Positions 26,001 to 38,352 are shown, counted from the first letter of the stretch. The stretch is 64,000 nucleotides of DNA from Glandiceps talaboti (GCF_964340395.1 NC_135554.1:16590092-16654091); one strand, 5' to 3'. A program made the numbers and translations. The notes: a model not told the origin generated them from the letters alone.

Positions 26001-28860
26001 TATGAAGGTACTGGTACGCCTACCTTGGTAATTAGGTGATTTACTTCCCGGCAAATGTATACATAAACTTTGCTATGCTACCTGTGTGTGCTGATAAGAA
26101 AGATACACCTATTGGCTGGGCGGGTTATTGCTGCCAGTGTGCGTCATAATAATGTACATACCGAATACGTCGTAAAGCGACCGCACTACACACGGGATTC
26201 AACGACAGATGATAACATTATCGAAGCCTGGAACGCCACAGAACTTATAGTGCGCCCTCTATTCAGTGTAATGGCATAAATCATTCCTCATGATAGCATT
26301 GCTTTAATAAAACACTAACTAACGGGCAGTTTTCATTGGTGCAGCGTTTACGAATTTCAAGCACAAGGTCAACAACAAATTTCGCTTGCATAGCGACGAC
26401 TTCGTTTTCAAGTTCCACGGTTGCTACGTTCAGAAGATGAAGTTACCAGGATACGTAGATAGAAAGAGACAATTGGTGGCAATGAAGCGGTCAATAAATG
26501 ATGAAATAAAGAATTCTTTATTGCAGCGATTAAGCTGAGCCGTGAAAACGTTCTTCAAAGAAATGATGGCGATATGACGAAATTGAAGTAAAACTTACGG
26601 TTGTAGAAAGCAAATCCATCTCTTGGGTAAACACAGCACACTTAAGGAGACCTACCAATGTAAGCAAGCTACCAAGTCGATGCCAAATGCCAACAATGTT
26701 TGCGCGATAAATTGAAATTGGTCTGTCATGTTATTGTCTTTGGCTAGTAGGGCTGCTAAACATTTATTTCCATGAATCATAAAGTGAAGGACGACAAGGC
26801 AATAAAATATAAAAATGCAAAGATTTTTTAAAACAGATTTCTGTGATCGTTATATTTATTTGATATTCGTCATAATACAGTAAATAGCTGAAGTCGCTAT
26901 TTTTAGTATTTGTTATGTGTTTTGTTAGTCGCATACCCTTTGACACTTTCCAACGAATAATTCAACTACTGTTGTCGTGAACGTTCACTTTCCTAACAAT
27001 CCTTCAAACTCCATCCAGTGTGTTCGTTCATTCATCATGATTTATGTCGCCCTTCCCCCACCATTGGTCCAAACTTGTCACTCTTCCACACGCTACTCTG
27101 ACCTGTCACCGTGCGTTGTTCAACGTGATTATGTTCAAATCAAAGGTACTTTCTTTCAATCACTTATTTACACTGTCATCATATTTCTCCTTGACAAGAT
27201 AAAATATTGATGATTGTTGTCAAATAAAGAGATGCGCCGAGTGAAGCTAGCCGAGCATTCACGTAATTCGTTCATAGAGATGAGACTCAACACGGGTACG
27301 GCTTCTGTCATTATCGATACTAACACCACGACTAAAAGTCGTTATTAGAAACGGGCTTCCGATATAAGATTAATACTGTCAGTTCAGTTCATCCCTCTCT
27401 TCGCCTTTACATTCTTATCAAATATTAAAGTCGAAAAAGCACAAGAAAAAATCTTACACTATTGATGAATTTATGACTTTAAAAAAAACGTTGATCAGTG
27501 AATTAAAACTGGCAAAATAAGTATGTATAATGCGTCCAAAATATACCATTCCTAGGAACGTCGAGTGAAATCGCTGCGTTGTCATCATGTATATATTTAT
27601 TCAGTGCAGTGATTTGTCGCTACCAATCCTAAGAGAGGTGTTCTAGTATTTCTAGTGTCAATGATCAACAAATCACACCATTTAGGCACCCAGAGGCTTG
27701 CCCTTTCCTTCAACAACAAACAAGGCTACCGATTGCGTCTTGGAGAATCTCCTCTTGGAGGTGTTTACCTAGAGAACGATAAATAAACAATCAGTGTTTT
27801 TGCTGGCTTTGTAATGATGTCTACATTATTAGTTTTCTGCACGATCCCAGCCAACAGGCAAGGAAAAAAAACAGACACAACCGATTATTATACAACACGA
27901 GGTCACTGGAAATTGACGGCTTAAACATGCTAAAGCTTTCTCACGATTGAAGTCCTCTTTTACACAACAAAGAGTATCTGACTAGAGTATTCTAAATTCT
28001 ACCCTGTGTCTGTGACTTTGAATGTCAACGCAAATCTAAGCATTTCGCGATTTTGCCTGGTTCGCTAAGGGCAGTTATATATAGTTGTACACTTCGCCTC
28101 AGTTTAAAAGAACTACGTATCAGTAAGTCGCTTTTCAGCGAAGCATATAACTCTAACAGTCTCACTAATGAAACAGTATTGTGAACCAATTAACGGGGGA
28201 AGAGATTAGGTGCGAGTCATTTTTTTCTTATTTGTGTGTATAATTGTTTATTTTTACTTGTCTAGTGACTTATTTATTTGATTTGATTGAAAAGGGAAAT
28301 CCATTTTATCTTTCTGCTTTATATATATATTCGAGTTTCTCACTGAACAATTCACAAAGGGCTGTAAGTCAACTCGATTCAGTTCACTTCCCGTGTAATT
28401 GTCGCAGGTCGCCTTGACAAATGAGTACAAATTACTCTAAACAAAACACTAGCCGCGGGACAGCTAACGGGCAAGCACACACGCACGAAAACCATTCGAG
28501 AAAGCTCATCGTTTCGAAGCTTTAAGGTGGGTCTTGTCATCCATCGTTGGCGCACTGCATGTACTGTGATACTGCGGCTGTTAGACAGTATCACAGCACA
28601 GCAATTGGGAACGTTTAGACATAGCTCTCAGATCCTTATCAAGTTGAGTTGTTTTAGCCTATTGATGAAAGTGATACACCTAGTGTATATATTTGCACGG
28701 ATTTTCGCACCATTGTACTATCAAGTTAGCTAGAAATAAACACAGTGGTATGTGTGTACACTGAGTGAGAGTGTATAGTATCCGTAACTGACTTGGTCAT
28801 GATACTCCTCTATCTGTATACAAACTCATTCCTTGGACAGGGACTGTGTAGTGAGAAGTC
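26001..28860. other. FoxD upstream region, non-coding
   Basis: No coding exon is recognised. It should contain distal FoxD control sequence, and possibly the ZNG1 3' end, by position. Confidence 0.5.
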
Positions 28861-28881
28861 GTCGAGAGTAAATGTTTGGTC

Positions 28882-29050
28882 ACTAAAGGCACGCACTCAA
28901 AGGCTTTGAGCAAACACCTTTGAAAAGTGAGGTATTAACCCAATCCATCGATAACAATACTATTTGAGGCAAATGACAGCTGCTATCAAAGGGACGCTTC
29001 ATTCAGAAAACACGTCAAAAGAGCCGATAGTCCGGTGCATTCATCAAAGG
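28882..29050. promoter_or_regulatory. Candidate Wnt-responsive enhancer: TCF/LEF site cluster
   Basis: Within 170 bp there are full TCF/LEF-type sites TATCAAAGG (28984-28992) and CATCAAAGG (29042-29050). Weaker cores are ACTCAAAGG (28895-28903), CTTTGAG (28904-28910), CCTTTGA (28918-28924), ACTAAAGG (28882-28889) and GTCAAAAG (29014-29021). A forkhead-type GCAAACA (28910-28916), a Sox-type AACAAT (28953-28958) and an E-box CAGCTG (28977-28982) are interspersed. The cluster lies about 3.3 kb upstream of FoxD and 2.6 kb from the ZNG1 exon. Enhancer function is inferred from motif density only. Confidence 0.4.
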
Positions 29051-31682
29051 CTCTCTCCTTCTTTAGCGCTTTTACAGTTCGCTTGTCTCCTATGACCCAT
29101 CCAAGTTTAGGCTCAACTTAGCCCGCATTGCAATCAATCTTAGAAGAAGGCAAATCTTATGTTGGAATACTGGCCCATCAAAACAGGCGATAGGTAGACG
29201 TAATTACCGTATTTTGCATTATTAATTGGACAATTTGATCAAGCTAAGTGTACATTAGACCGCTTAGTCTGTTAGTTTGCTTGGAAATTAGTTAAAAGCC
29301 CTATTGACCAAGAATGAATGCCAAAAGTTTGTCTTTCTGAATGTTGTGCATTGTTTCCAATGTAAATGTCCACTTTTTACTTTACCGACTTCATTCAGTT
29401 GCTTGCCTAATCCTCTCTTTATAGTCCGCCCCACAGATAAGCTGTGGATTTTCTTTATTGCTCTATTTACACGCCTTCTTTTCAAGCTTGGGAAAAATTC
29501 TTTTTACTTCACCCTGAGTTGTTGAAGTCAATCGGTTACAAATAATGAATGCACTACTTCAACTGGAATACTTCTCCTTTCATCTGCCTTTATTCCCCTT
29601 TTAGTAAGGCTGAAAGCACCAATGATTTCTGCACCACCACCACTAACAGACAAATCTCTTGGTGGCGTGAGCCAGGCCTAGGTCATGTCCAGGATAACTG
29701 AGACGATACCCTACCCATAGATCGATCACACATTAGAATCATTTCCCTTCAGTCTACAAACCTTTCCTTATAGTGCGAGGGGTGTCTGAAAGAAGAGGTA
29801 CAGTACATAGTGTTCGGGACGACAACGAGACTGGACCGGACTCTGCATCAAAATGGTGCACACGTGAAAGCCCTCCAGCAGTGCCGCCGGGTTGACTACC
29901 TTGGTCATTTGTCTGCCACTTTATCTCTAGTACAAGCGGCCTTGTCAAGTCGAATCATCATACGGTGATCAAGTGATGACTACCAACGCCGTGGACGCAG
30001 CAAAACTGGTACCGTGTAGGAAGGTGACAAGAAAGTGGCAATATTGACACTTCTCACCTAAGTGCTAAGCACTTAATTTGCTGAAAGAATTGACACTGCA
30101 GAATTGATCAGTTTTATTCATCTATCTAGTTACTCTACGTGAAACACTTCAGAAGTCATTGAAGAATTAAATGCCACTTTTGGAACCCTGAATAAGAGTG
30201 AGCGATTATTGTAAATCTTTAATTAGCCACTGCAGCCGTCAGCACTCTTCAAAGTTTGGCCGGCTCGCCGAGTGTTTTTATAAACTAACCAATCGGCTTG
30301 AATCCACCCGGGGGAGGGTTTATTTCCATTTGTCCTGAACAAAATGGCCGAGTGGGGCTTTATTTTGTCAAAACAGAAAAGCCAGCCAAGCTCTCCCAAC
30401 TGAAAACTCTGCCCGAAAACACAAACACCATTCATTCGTCATTGTGGAGAATTAAGCCGATGAGAGACATGAATGAAAGAGACACAGAAAAGTACTATAA
30501 CCGGCTGCTCAGCCAGTTGAAGAAAATTGGAAAATATGAAAGGCCGAATATCCTCTTAAAGATTATTTCGGAATGTAGATAGTAAAAATGCAGTCGGGTG
30601 ATATCAACGTTTTGGCAGATAGACATGCTATTCAGACATGTATGACTGGGCATCTTTGATTCTGAATAAACGCTAGACTTATGCCAGAGGCCTGTACGTT
30701 TAATACCTGCATTTCCACTTTGATCAATAAGCCAGGGAAATCTGCTCTGCCGGCTTGGGTGTCAAGGTAAAAAAACAAACAAACAATACTACAAAGGAAT
30801 TCGCTTGGCAAAAAACAACCGCTTTTCTATACTGCTGGAAGGAGTTAGTTCAGGTGTTGTGTTGTGGTTTTAACGGAAAGTAGAAACACAACACACCAAC
30901 AGTTCTCCCTTTCCTCATATTTTGGCCTCTGGAATCAGTGCATTGTACAAAACATGCATTACTAGAATTAAAATGTGACTTGCACAGTTAAATGAGACAC
31001 TAAGCTCTGGAATATTGACTGGGATAACCATCAGGAAAGACGGCGATATGGCTAACTACAACTTTACTATGATTCGTTATTACATATCTCCCTATTATTT
31101 ATGAAATGTTTTATCGAAAGGGATTTTGGTGTAGTCTCGTCAAGTTACGGTCAGTCGGTCGAATTATTTATGTGAACAAAATGACAATAGCAGACGATCC
31201 AGAAAATCAGTGCTGCACATGTATACACAACTTGGACATTTTCTTCGCCTAATTGATATCTAAAGTATTAGAACGGCACCGCGCTTTGATGTCCATTATA
31301 GAATAATAGTATTAAACTTAACACACATTTCCAGATCATTTAATTACTTTGATTTTGGACAGGCGTGAGATAGCAAAGCAGCAGCGTACGTTTTTATTCA
31401 TTACCCATCCTGCTAAACGTCGACCCGTAATTACGTTTCCCATACTTATATCATACCGTACAGCCATCTATGTTGTTATGGCAACAGGCCAGTCATATTT
31501 GACACAGTTAACCTGGTAAACTGTGGGAATAGCTGACAATGCCCTTTCACAAATCCACAAGAATTAGACTGTTTTGGATGTAATAATACTAAGCTAGACA
31601 ATGTATTGGATTATATGTGATCACCTCAGATTACCGTTGGTGACCCGGACAATGTTATACTTATAGCTAAGGTATACTTTAC
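29051..31682. other. Space between the TCF-like cluster and the ZNG1 exon
   Basis: Expected to hold the last ZNG1 intron and perhaps its last exon, but no segment encoding GRNL followed by a C-terminus was found after a usable acceptor. A 94-codon plus-strand frame at 30298 has no recognisable relatives. Confidence 0.45.
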
Positions 31683-31809
31683 CTATGAAAACAAATCTAT
31701 TAACTCGACTGGCATCGTTTTCCCAAAATGACGTTTCTTCTCGATCGTAAAGCTCATGAACGGCTTGTAGAATGACTCTCCTGGGGTTACCTTTCACGGT
31801 CAATAAAGC
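31683..31809 (-). CDS. ZNG1 (CBWD): Internal exon of ZNG1/CBWD zinc-chaperone GTPase
   Basis: This is one exon of a COG0523-family P-loop GTPase. ZNG1 delivers zinc to methionine aminopeptidase METAP1 in the vertebrate cytosol. Seen here: a minus-strand acceptor (TTACTTTACAG before 31809) and a donor (GTAAAG from 31682), enclosing 127 bp that are open in one frame (42 codons plus one base; phase 0 in, phase 1 out). The peptide contains VILQAVHELYDREET and NRFVFIG. From memory, human CBWD1 has VIVQGVHELYDLEET and NRLVLIG at the matching place, just before the GRNL that opens its last segment. The exon lies about 6 kb upstream of FoxD on the same strand. I could not recognise the GTPase exons, which should lie at higher coordinates, or the final exon between here and FoxD. 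They may sit beyond very long introns, be too diverged to see, or be missing if this is a lone fragment. Confidence 0.8.
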
Positions 31810-32534
31810 CTGTAAAGTAAAATTAAAAGAAATTGAATCTGTTAGTTTTCATTACCTATTAAATGGAAGCTACATTTCACTCGTTGAGTTAATGGCTTGT
31901 TTATCGTTTAACGGACCCGAGTGACAAGACTACGTTCACAGAAAATTGTGTTGTAATGTGTTCTCTCTCATTTGTGACTATCAGTGCTAATCATAGCAAT
32001 CAATTATACTTTTAAACCAAGCTGATATTACAGTATCATCATTTAGTGGATTTATAACAGTCATGTATAACGGTATTAACAATCTACCCACACTCTTCTA
32101 TATTAGTATCATATATTTGAAAAGCTCCATATTATGGTTCAAACAGCCCCTGCATGGCTGTCGGTCAAATATTTTCATTATTTTTCATTATCCTTAAAAA
32201 AACAATCGAATATCATATTTTATCATATTTTGAATCATTCAAATGAATTACAAAGTATATAGTAAGCTGGGTCACACAGTTTTCATTGTCTCTTTTTTCA
32301 ATTTTTAAGTTACTTTGGTACCAACCATTCAAAAGTTTGACAGGGGACCTAAAACCCAACTTAGAAGACCCTGAAGTCATTCAAAATTATATGTTAGGCA
32401 GATGTCAATCTTACAATCGTAGTATTATGTGTTGTCATTTGTTAGTTGTGTTGTGATGCCATCAGGAGATCAACATGTAATGTATGTCAGAAATAGAGTA
32501 TTATCTGCCCATAATGATCGCATTTGAAACATCA

Positions 32535-32561
32535 GGGTCAGGGGTCAGGGGTCAGGGGTCA
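32535..32561 (+). repeat. Four tandem GGGTCA half-sites spaced by one base
   Basis: GGGTCA occurs at 32535, 32542, 32549 and 32556, always separated by a single G. It is both a 7-bp tandem repeat and three overlapping DR1 nuclear-receptor elements of the HNF4/RXR/COUP-TF type. Either reading is possible: simple-repeat slippage explains it fully, while the perfect one-base spacing is what a DR1 site needs. Confidence 0.5.
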
Positions 32562-32944
32562 GTAAATCTAAAATTATGAAATTTCAAAAGTCTGCAAGGA
32601 ACAATGGAGATGAGAAGGGATTGTGTGACGCCCTAGGTCGTTCTTCAAAGGCTAATTCAAAGAAGATTTTCCAGGTGAAAGTTTAACCAAATTTGATGGA
32701 AAATAGCTTAAAACGTCAACAGTATCGTTTCATTCGCCAATAACCTGTCACAGTTTAATTCTTAGAAAATAGAATGCTCAAAATATTCATATTACTAAAT
32801 ATCACGGTATGGCTACTATTTGCAATTATAGTTTTCGAGTACGGACCTTAAACTATTTTCACAAATGAAAAGAAAAACCTGTATAAAGTTTGTTGGCTGT
32901 ATTAAGGGTTTCATAAATTGACTACTGTGTACTTATATGAAGAA

Positions 32945-32988
32945 CAGTAGACCATGGAGGTAGGAAGTTCCTACCTCCGTCAGTAGAC
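32945..32988. mobile_element. 28-bp palindromic insertion flanked by 8-bp direct repeats
   Basis: The direct repeats CAGTAGAC at 32945-32952 and 32981-32988 bracket 28 bp. The core of that insert is a perfect palindrome with a single central base: GGAGGTAGGAA (32956-32966), G, TTCCTACCTCC (32968-32978). An 8-bp target-site duplication is typical of the hAT superfamily, so this looks like a minimal deletion derivative in which only the two terminal repeats remain. The superfamily assignment is an inference. Confidence 0.5.
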
Positions 32989-33972
32989 GTCCCAGTCATC
33001 TTGTAAACGAGCAATATCCCCCCAAATATGTTGAACATGTTTCTTCTTATTTGTTGCTTTTACTGCGGTCTATGATTGTATTAGTACTATTATAGGAAGG
33101 CTAAAGAAAAAAATCCCGCCAGCACTCACAACAGTAGCCCAGAAATACCTGGCACCTACTAATAGGCAAACAGATTTATGTATTTAGATGTTGCTAATGT
33201 TGGTTCTATTGGTATGTGAACAATATACCAATGATATAGATAAACGAAATTGTATGACCAGTCAATAGATGTAACAAAAAGGGGTATTACCCTGGATTTA
33301 CACAATACTGAAACAAAGCAACTTGAACCAATAGGTAAACAAGATTAGGCGGCCACACGGGAAATTTAGATTGAATCATGCCGGCTAGGCATACTTTGGA
33401 GAATTAGTTAATGGAGGAGGTGGGAATGGAAAGATCAGAGCTTTCATTAGTATTTCTATAGACAGGATACACTAACAGTGTAAACAAATCATTGTAACGT
33501 TCACTTTTCAATACAGTTGCCCTTTCTAACAATGCACGTGTGAAGTGCTGATGAGCCCAAACTGGCCACAAATGTGTCCAGAACAAAAGTGTAGCTTGGA
33601 TGAAAGGTGCTACTTTCTCACTGAGAAGGATAAGGAAAATTCACACCTGCATGCCAAGCTTACAACTTGTTATGATAAGACTGAAAAGACGTGGTTTTTA
33701 AATTTCAATATATTGCCCGCTCTAGAACGATTTATCTAGCGTGAATCGCTCTTTGTATGGCCATTATATACCATTAACAACTACTTTAGAGATTCACTAT
33801 GCCCAGGGTTTACAATTAATAACAACATTACATATTCATTCATTACATCTAAACAGAATAACAATATCCACAGAAAAGTGAAATTACAAGCATTTTCACA
33901 CTGGACATTTGCCTTTTTATAAACTCACTAATAGTACATAAGTTTGAAGCCAATGGTATTACTTTTTACTCA

Positions 33973-33973
<1 letters not shown>

Positions 33974-34012
<39 letters not shown>

Positions 34013-34035
34013 TTGTTTGTTTGTTTGTTTGTTTA
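33974..34035 (+). repeat. (TGTC)n-(TTTG)n microsatellite
   Basis: About eight CTGT units followed by about seven GTTT units, the same motif order as the start of the array at 9416. Confidence 0.95.
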
Positions 34036-34690
34036 TCTTTTCATAAAATGTTAACAGTATAAATTAAACCAATCTACAAAATTTGTCACAATCCAAACTT
34101 CCTCAGAAATTTAGAATATTTATAAAAGTGTGCACATGCCATACATTTTGTTTAGTATTCCGACTTCATCCGGATTTACATACTGCTTTTATGTAAAGTT
34201 ATGAACACATCAACCCATATTAACACTGTCACTGTACACTGTTGCATTTTGTGTACTGAATCTTTTCCACGTATTAAGTTTATGTTAGTTGGATGTTTTG
34301 AGCATCTAGTCGATTTTGGTGAGACCACCGATTTACATATTTGTATTTTTTTGTCTACAGTAAATATTGTTTGGAAAATTATGTAACTCTAATATCTGGT
34401 GTTGTGATGTCCACAGATTCCTGTAACTGACCAGCACACCGGGACAGCAGAGTGAGCGTTGGGGGCTATTTCTTTTGTCAACGAGATCTTTATTGCCTTC
34501 ACTAACTTGGAAGAAAACAGGGTATTCCTATGCAGTTGAATTGGTTATCTTATAAGCAATGAATAACGTCACGGTGGTTCGTTTAGCCCCACTTAGATCG
34601 ACAGAAGTGACAACTCTATGCAGTACACTCCTACACTGTCAGTGGGCCAAGCATGGCATGGCGTCAACATTCCCATGCAGTGTGAATGTA

Positions 34691-34742
<52 letters not shown>

Positions 34743-37086
34743 AACAATAACAATAACAATAACAACAACACAGTGAAAAGGTACAATAGAACCATTTAAT
34801 CTGAAACAAGGCTTGGTCTGGCTCAACAAAAAACCCTTCGTACATTGTCATTGCTACGTTTTCGTTGTGAGAGCTACCCAAATCATAGCACGTTATTACT
34901 AAGTTATAATAACACAAATGTTACAATGTATACGTTTTTAAACATATTCACTAAATATAACAAAAGCCACTAAAGGTGATCCACAGCCAGAAAAGGATTA
35001 AAAGGTAACAATTGCACTTAATTTGTTGTCGAGTCTGGCGATGAAATATAGCTGTGTTTAATAGTAGGAAATGTGTCGCGCCAGAATACGATGCAAGAAT
35101 TGTTTTATTTAGCCGCCATTTTTATACTTCTTGCTATGTGTTCTGTAATAGTATGCGTAATTGCTCAGTAAACGAACTGTAAATACAGTCTTCAATTATA
35201 ATGGAACGTTGTTGTAAAAAATGTCTTTAGGGTCACACGCGTGATTCGATTAACACGAAACAGGAATTGGCCGTAACGTGAGTGCGAAATTTCCACCTTG
35301 GTATATTATCAATATGTAAAATGGCATATTAGAAGAACTGAACAGTTTTACACAATTTTGGGTAGATTTTCTTTCTTTCAAAATGGGTTATATTTTCAAC
35401 TGAAGCAAGGAATGGACAGCGACGGCCCTATCTTATTCCTACAATTTCAATTATTGTAAATTGAATAGGTTCCTTTATTCCGTGACTTGATCTCGATTGT
35501 TAACTAATCCGACACCACGTCCAAACGTTGGTGGTGTGCTTTGTAGAGCTCTAATTAAAATGACTTTATGAGAGCTAAATAGCGATCAAGCTCCGTAAGT
35601 TCACTTTCCCAGAAACAGGGATAGTGCGTCTTTGTGCCAATAGTGTCTGTGTCTTTGATGTTGTGCACACATCTTTCTGCTGCAGTGAAAAAGTAGTATA
35701 TCTACTCACTCTAATAATGAGGAGATAATGAGCATGTACACTGCTCAATCCATGGCAAAGAATCCTGTATCTTTGGGGATTATCAAATCTTTTCAATTTG
35801 TGCAAACACAGTTTCTATGACGCATGTGAATTTGCACTCACTAGGTTGAGCATCAACAGAAAAGTACCGCCGGGGAAAACACAAGTACAATAAAGAGTTA
35901 TTCGGTGGACAAATTAATGAAGGAGCTTTCTTTACGCTTCTTAGAAGGTCAGGAAGGGATGTCCGGATTTGGAAGTAAAGTATGACCCGTTGACAAAGGC
36001 AAGGTGGAGAACTAGCCAGTCTCTTGCAAAGCCATCTCAGAGCTTTAATAGCAACAAGACGAATAATGATTTGCAAAAAGTGATGCTTTCCTCCAATACA
36101 GCTTTGACTAGCAGATTAAGAAAAACCAACACAGCATTAGCGTTATTACTGCGGGATTAGAGCGATGGGAGCGTTCTCAATACTTAGCCTCGTTAATACC
36201 TATACTGTCTTTCTCCGGGGATCTGTAAAAATTAACAGACATTTTGCTGCCAAAGTCTACATAACCATAAAAACGAGCTTAAAATATACAATTAAATACG
36301 CTTACGTTGTCTGCATCGGTAAACTTCCATATAACGAGAAGCATTCGACTAGAAAACAGGAACAGTACAGAATTTAGTTCCAAATATATATGCTTTTTTT
36401 TCTCGTCTTCAGTAAAGTTGTCAGAATTGAGATAATCCCAGTTCTGTCTTCAAGCTATATTTAATAGTTGTCATCACTTTCAGAGAAACTCGAGAGCGAA
36501 AACGACACGCAATCAAAACAACAATCTGATGAGCTACACTCGAGGATAGACAACCGATTTTTCTGAGTACAGTTTGCTTTTCTCTCTTCTTTTGATATTG
36601 CTAAAAAAAATTATCATTTGTCTGTTTCCAATACAACTATTTATGATAATTCTACTGATGACCTTTGACATAGTTACATCACAAAAGTTTTTTACTTTGA
36701 CAGCCTACAGGCAACTGCTTAAAACAACTACTTCGAAGGTTTGAATTGCAGTATGTCTCTTAACACTATATGACGGAATCATGTCATGAACATTTTCATC
36801 TACTGATGATTGCTAAGAACATCCCACCCAATATCAGACCAATGTCGCAAGTCGTTGTCTTTTAACCACACATTTTTGACCAAAATGTCACATTTCTGAT
36901 GCGATCATCTTCGTTTGAATTATTTCCATATGCATACTCTAAGTAATGTCCCCACCAAATGAAAAGAGAATATGTCAGGTGGTTTTTGAAGTCCATACAG
37001 GGACACTCGGACACAGACATCTTACCCTGCCTACAGTATTACTGAACTTCATATCAGTTATATATTATATATATTACATATCTATT

Positions 37087-37087
<1 letters not shown>
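34036..37087. other. Non-coding, no gene recognised
   Basis: The (CAA)n repeat interrupts it. Short frames on both strands near 35600-36160 show no domain. A T-rich acceptor-like site near 36600 precedes a 41-codon minus frame with no resemblance to ZNG1. Confidence 0.5.
34693..34771 (+). repeat. (CAA)n trinucleotide repeat
   Basis: About 16 CAA units, then four AATAAC-type variants. It ends an open frame whose poly-Q tail is unsupported by any domain or splice context, so I treat it as non-coding. Confidence 0.9.
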
Positions 37088-37129
<42 letters not shown>

Positions 37130-37386
37130 TGCATGCATGCATGTATGCATACATACATACATACATACATACATACATACATACATACATACACTAAAAC
37201 ATACATACATACATACATACATACATACATACATACATACATACATACATACATACATACATACATACATACATACATACATACATACAAACATACATAC
37301 ATACATACATACATACATACATACATACATACATACATACATACATACATACATACATACATACATACATACATACATACATACAT
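37088..37386 (+). repeat. Compound (CAGA)n-(CATG)n-(CATA)n microsatellite
   Basis: CAGA to about 37128, CATG/CATGTATG to 37147, then about 240 bp of CATA with single interruptions near 37195 and 37288. All frames over it (YIHT, MYVC) are repeat translations. Confidence 0.97.
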
Positions 37387-38041
37387 AGAGCTGATACGCC
37401 AATGCTTCTCAAGATTTTAATCCACCTGTCTGTCTCTGTATGTGTGTTGGTATACTCTACATAAATATATGTGTGTTTAATTTAAATGTACCCCTTCTTC
37501 AATCGAAAGAGGTTAAGCGATTCAGAAGGGATGTGCCTTGAAATGTGTGGTTCAAAATGGTTATGATATACATAGTGGGACTGGGGTCCCTAATATATTT
37601 CCATAAACAAAAATAGGTTATGGTAATCACTATCACTATAGCTTCAATCTACAAACCAAAGCTTCACAGGAGGTTCATAAGTATCCCATGGCAAACATAA
37701 AAAGTTGTCCGATTGACACGGAGCTAATGATTGATATGCAAATAAGAAATACAAGGTTTAAAACTGCCGTAGTCGTCTTTCTGAATTTCAACTCCTCAGT
37801 TTAATTATTTGACGTCCATGACAAATTTGAAGTGAAGACTTATAGATAAGCTTTAGAGGATTACAAAGAGAGATTAGATTACTGAATATATATAATGCTA
37901 AATACTTGTGAGGACAATTTGATGATTTGTATGTAAAAATAGGAATCCTGTCCTTAGCTAGTTATTTCCCACTCCATGTCCCCTGCATCTGTGTATCTAT
38001 ATCTGTGTATGATTCATTCACTATTAAATTCATATGTTATT

Positions 38042-38044
<3 letters not shown>
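37387..38044. other. Non-coding spacer between microsatellites
   Basis: Nothing beyond low-complexity flanks. Confidence 0.6.

Positions 38045-38124
<80 letters not shown>
38045..38124 (+). repeat. (TA)n microsatellite
   Basis: About 40 uninterrupted TA units, self-complementary and able to extrude as a cruciform. Confidence 0.97.
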
Positions 38125-38126
<2 letters not shown>

Positions 38127-38144
38127 AAATTAAAAATATTCAGA

Positions 38145-38145
<1 letters not shown>

Positions 38146-38175
<30 letters not shown>

Positions 38176-38318
38176 TGTATGTACGTATGTACGTACGTAC
38201 GTATGTATGTATGTATGTATGTATGTATGTATGTATGTATGTATGTATGTATGTATGTATGTATGCATGTATGTATGTATGTGTCTGTGTGTATGATGTA
38301 TGTGCGTGTGCATGTATG

Positions 38319-38352
<34 letters not shown>

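Larger units (their letters stand above)
31810..33973. other. Upstream of the ZNG1 exon, probable intron
   Basis: Begins with the polypyrimidine acceptor region of the exon on the minus strand. Contains the GGGTCA array and the palindromic insertion. No further exon is recognised. Confidence 0.5.

Noticed and set aside
29779-29792. Strong minus-strand acceptor CTTCTTTCAG
   Set aside because: The frame that would join the ZNG1 exon gives only about ten unrelated residues before a stop.
30298-30582. 94-codon plus-strand frame between FoxD and the ZNG1 exon
   Set aside because: There is no motif and a comparable antisense frame exists. It is the wrong strand for the missing ZNG1 exon.
30860-30936. 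Possible last ZNG1 exon (acceptor CCAGAG then GQNM, stop after about 25 codons)
   Set aside because: Only two or three residues match the expected GRNL context and the rest is unrelated.
34559-34744. Frame ending in poly-glutamine
   Set aside because: The glutamines come only from the (CAA)n microsatellite; nothing upstream looks like protein.
36480-36602. Possible upstream ZNG1 exon (T-rich acceptor, 41-codon minus frame, phase-0 end in SLK)
   Set aside because: The acceptor and phase fit, but the peptide shows no similarity to the GTPase C-terminal domain, and a 41-codon open stretch is common by chance.
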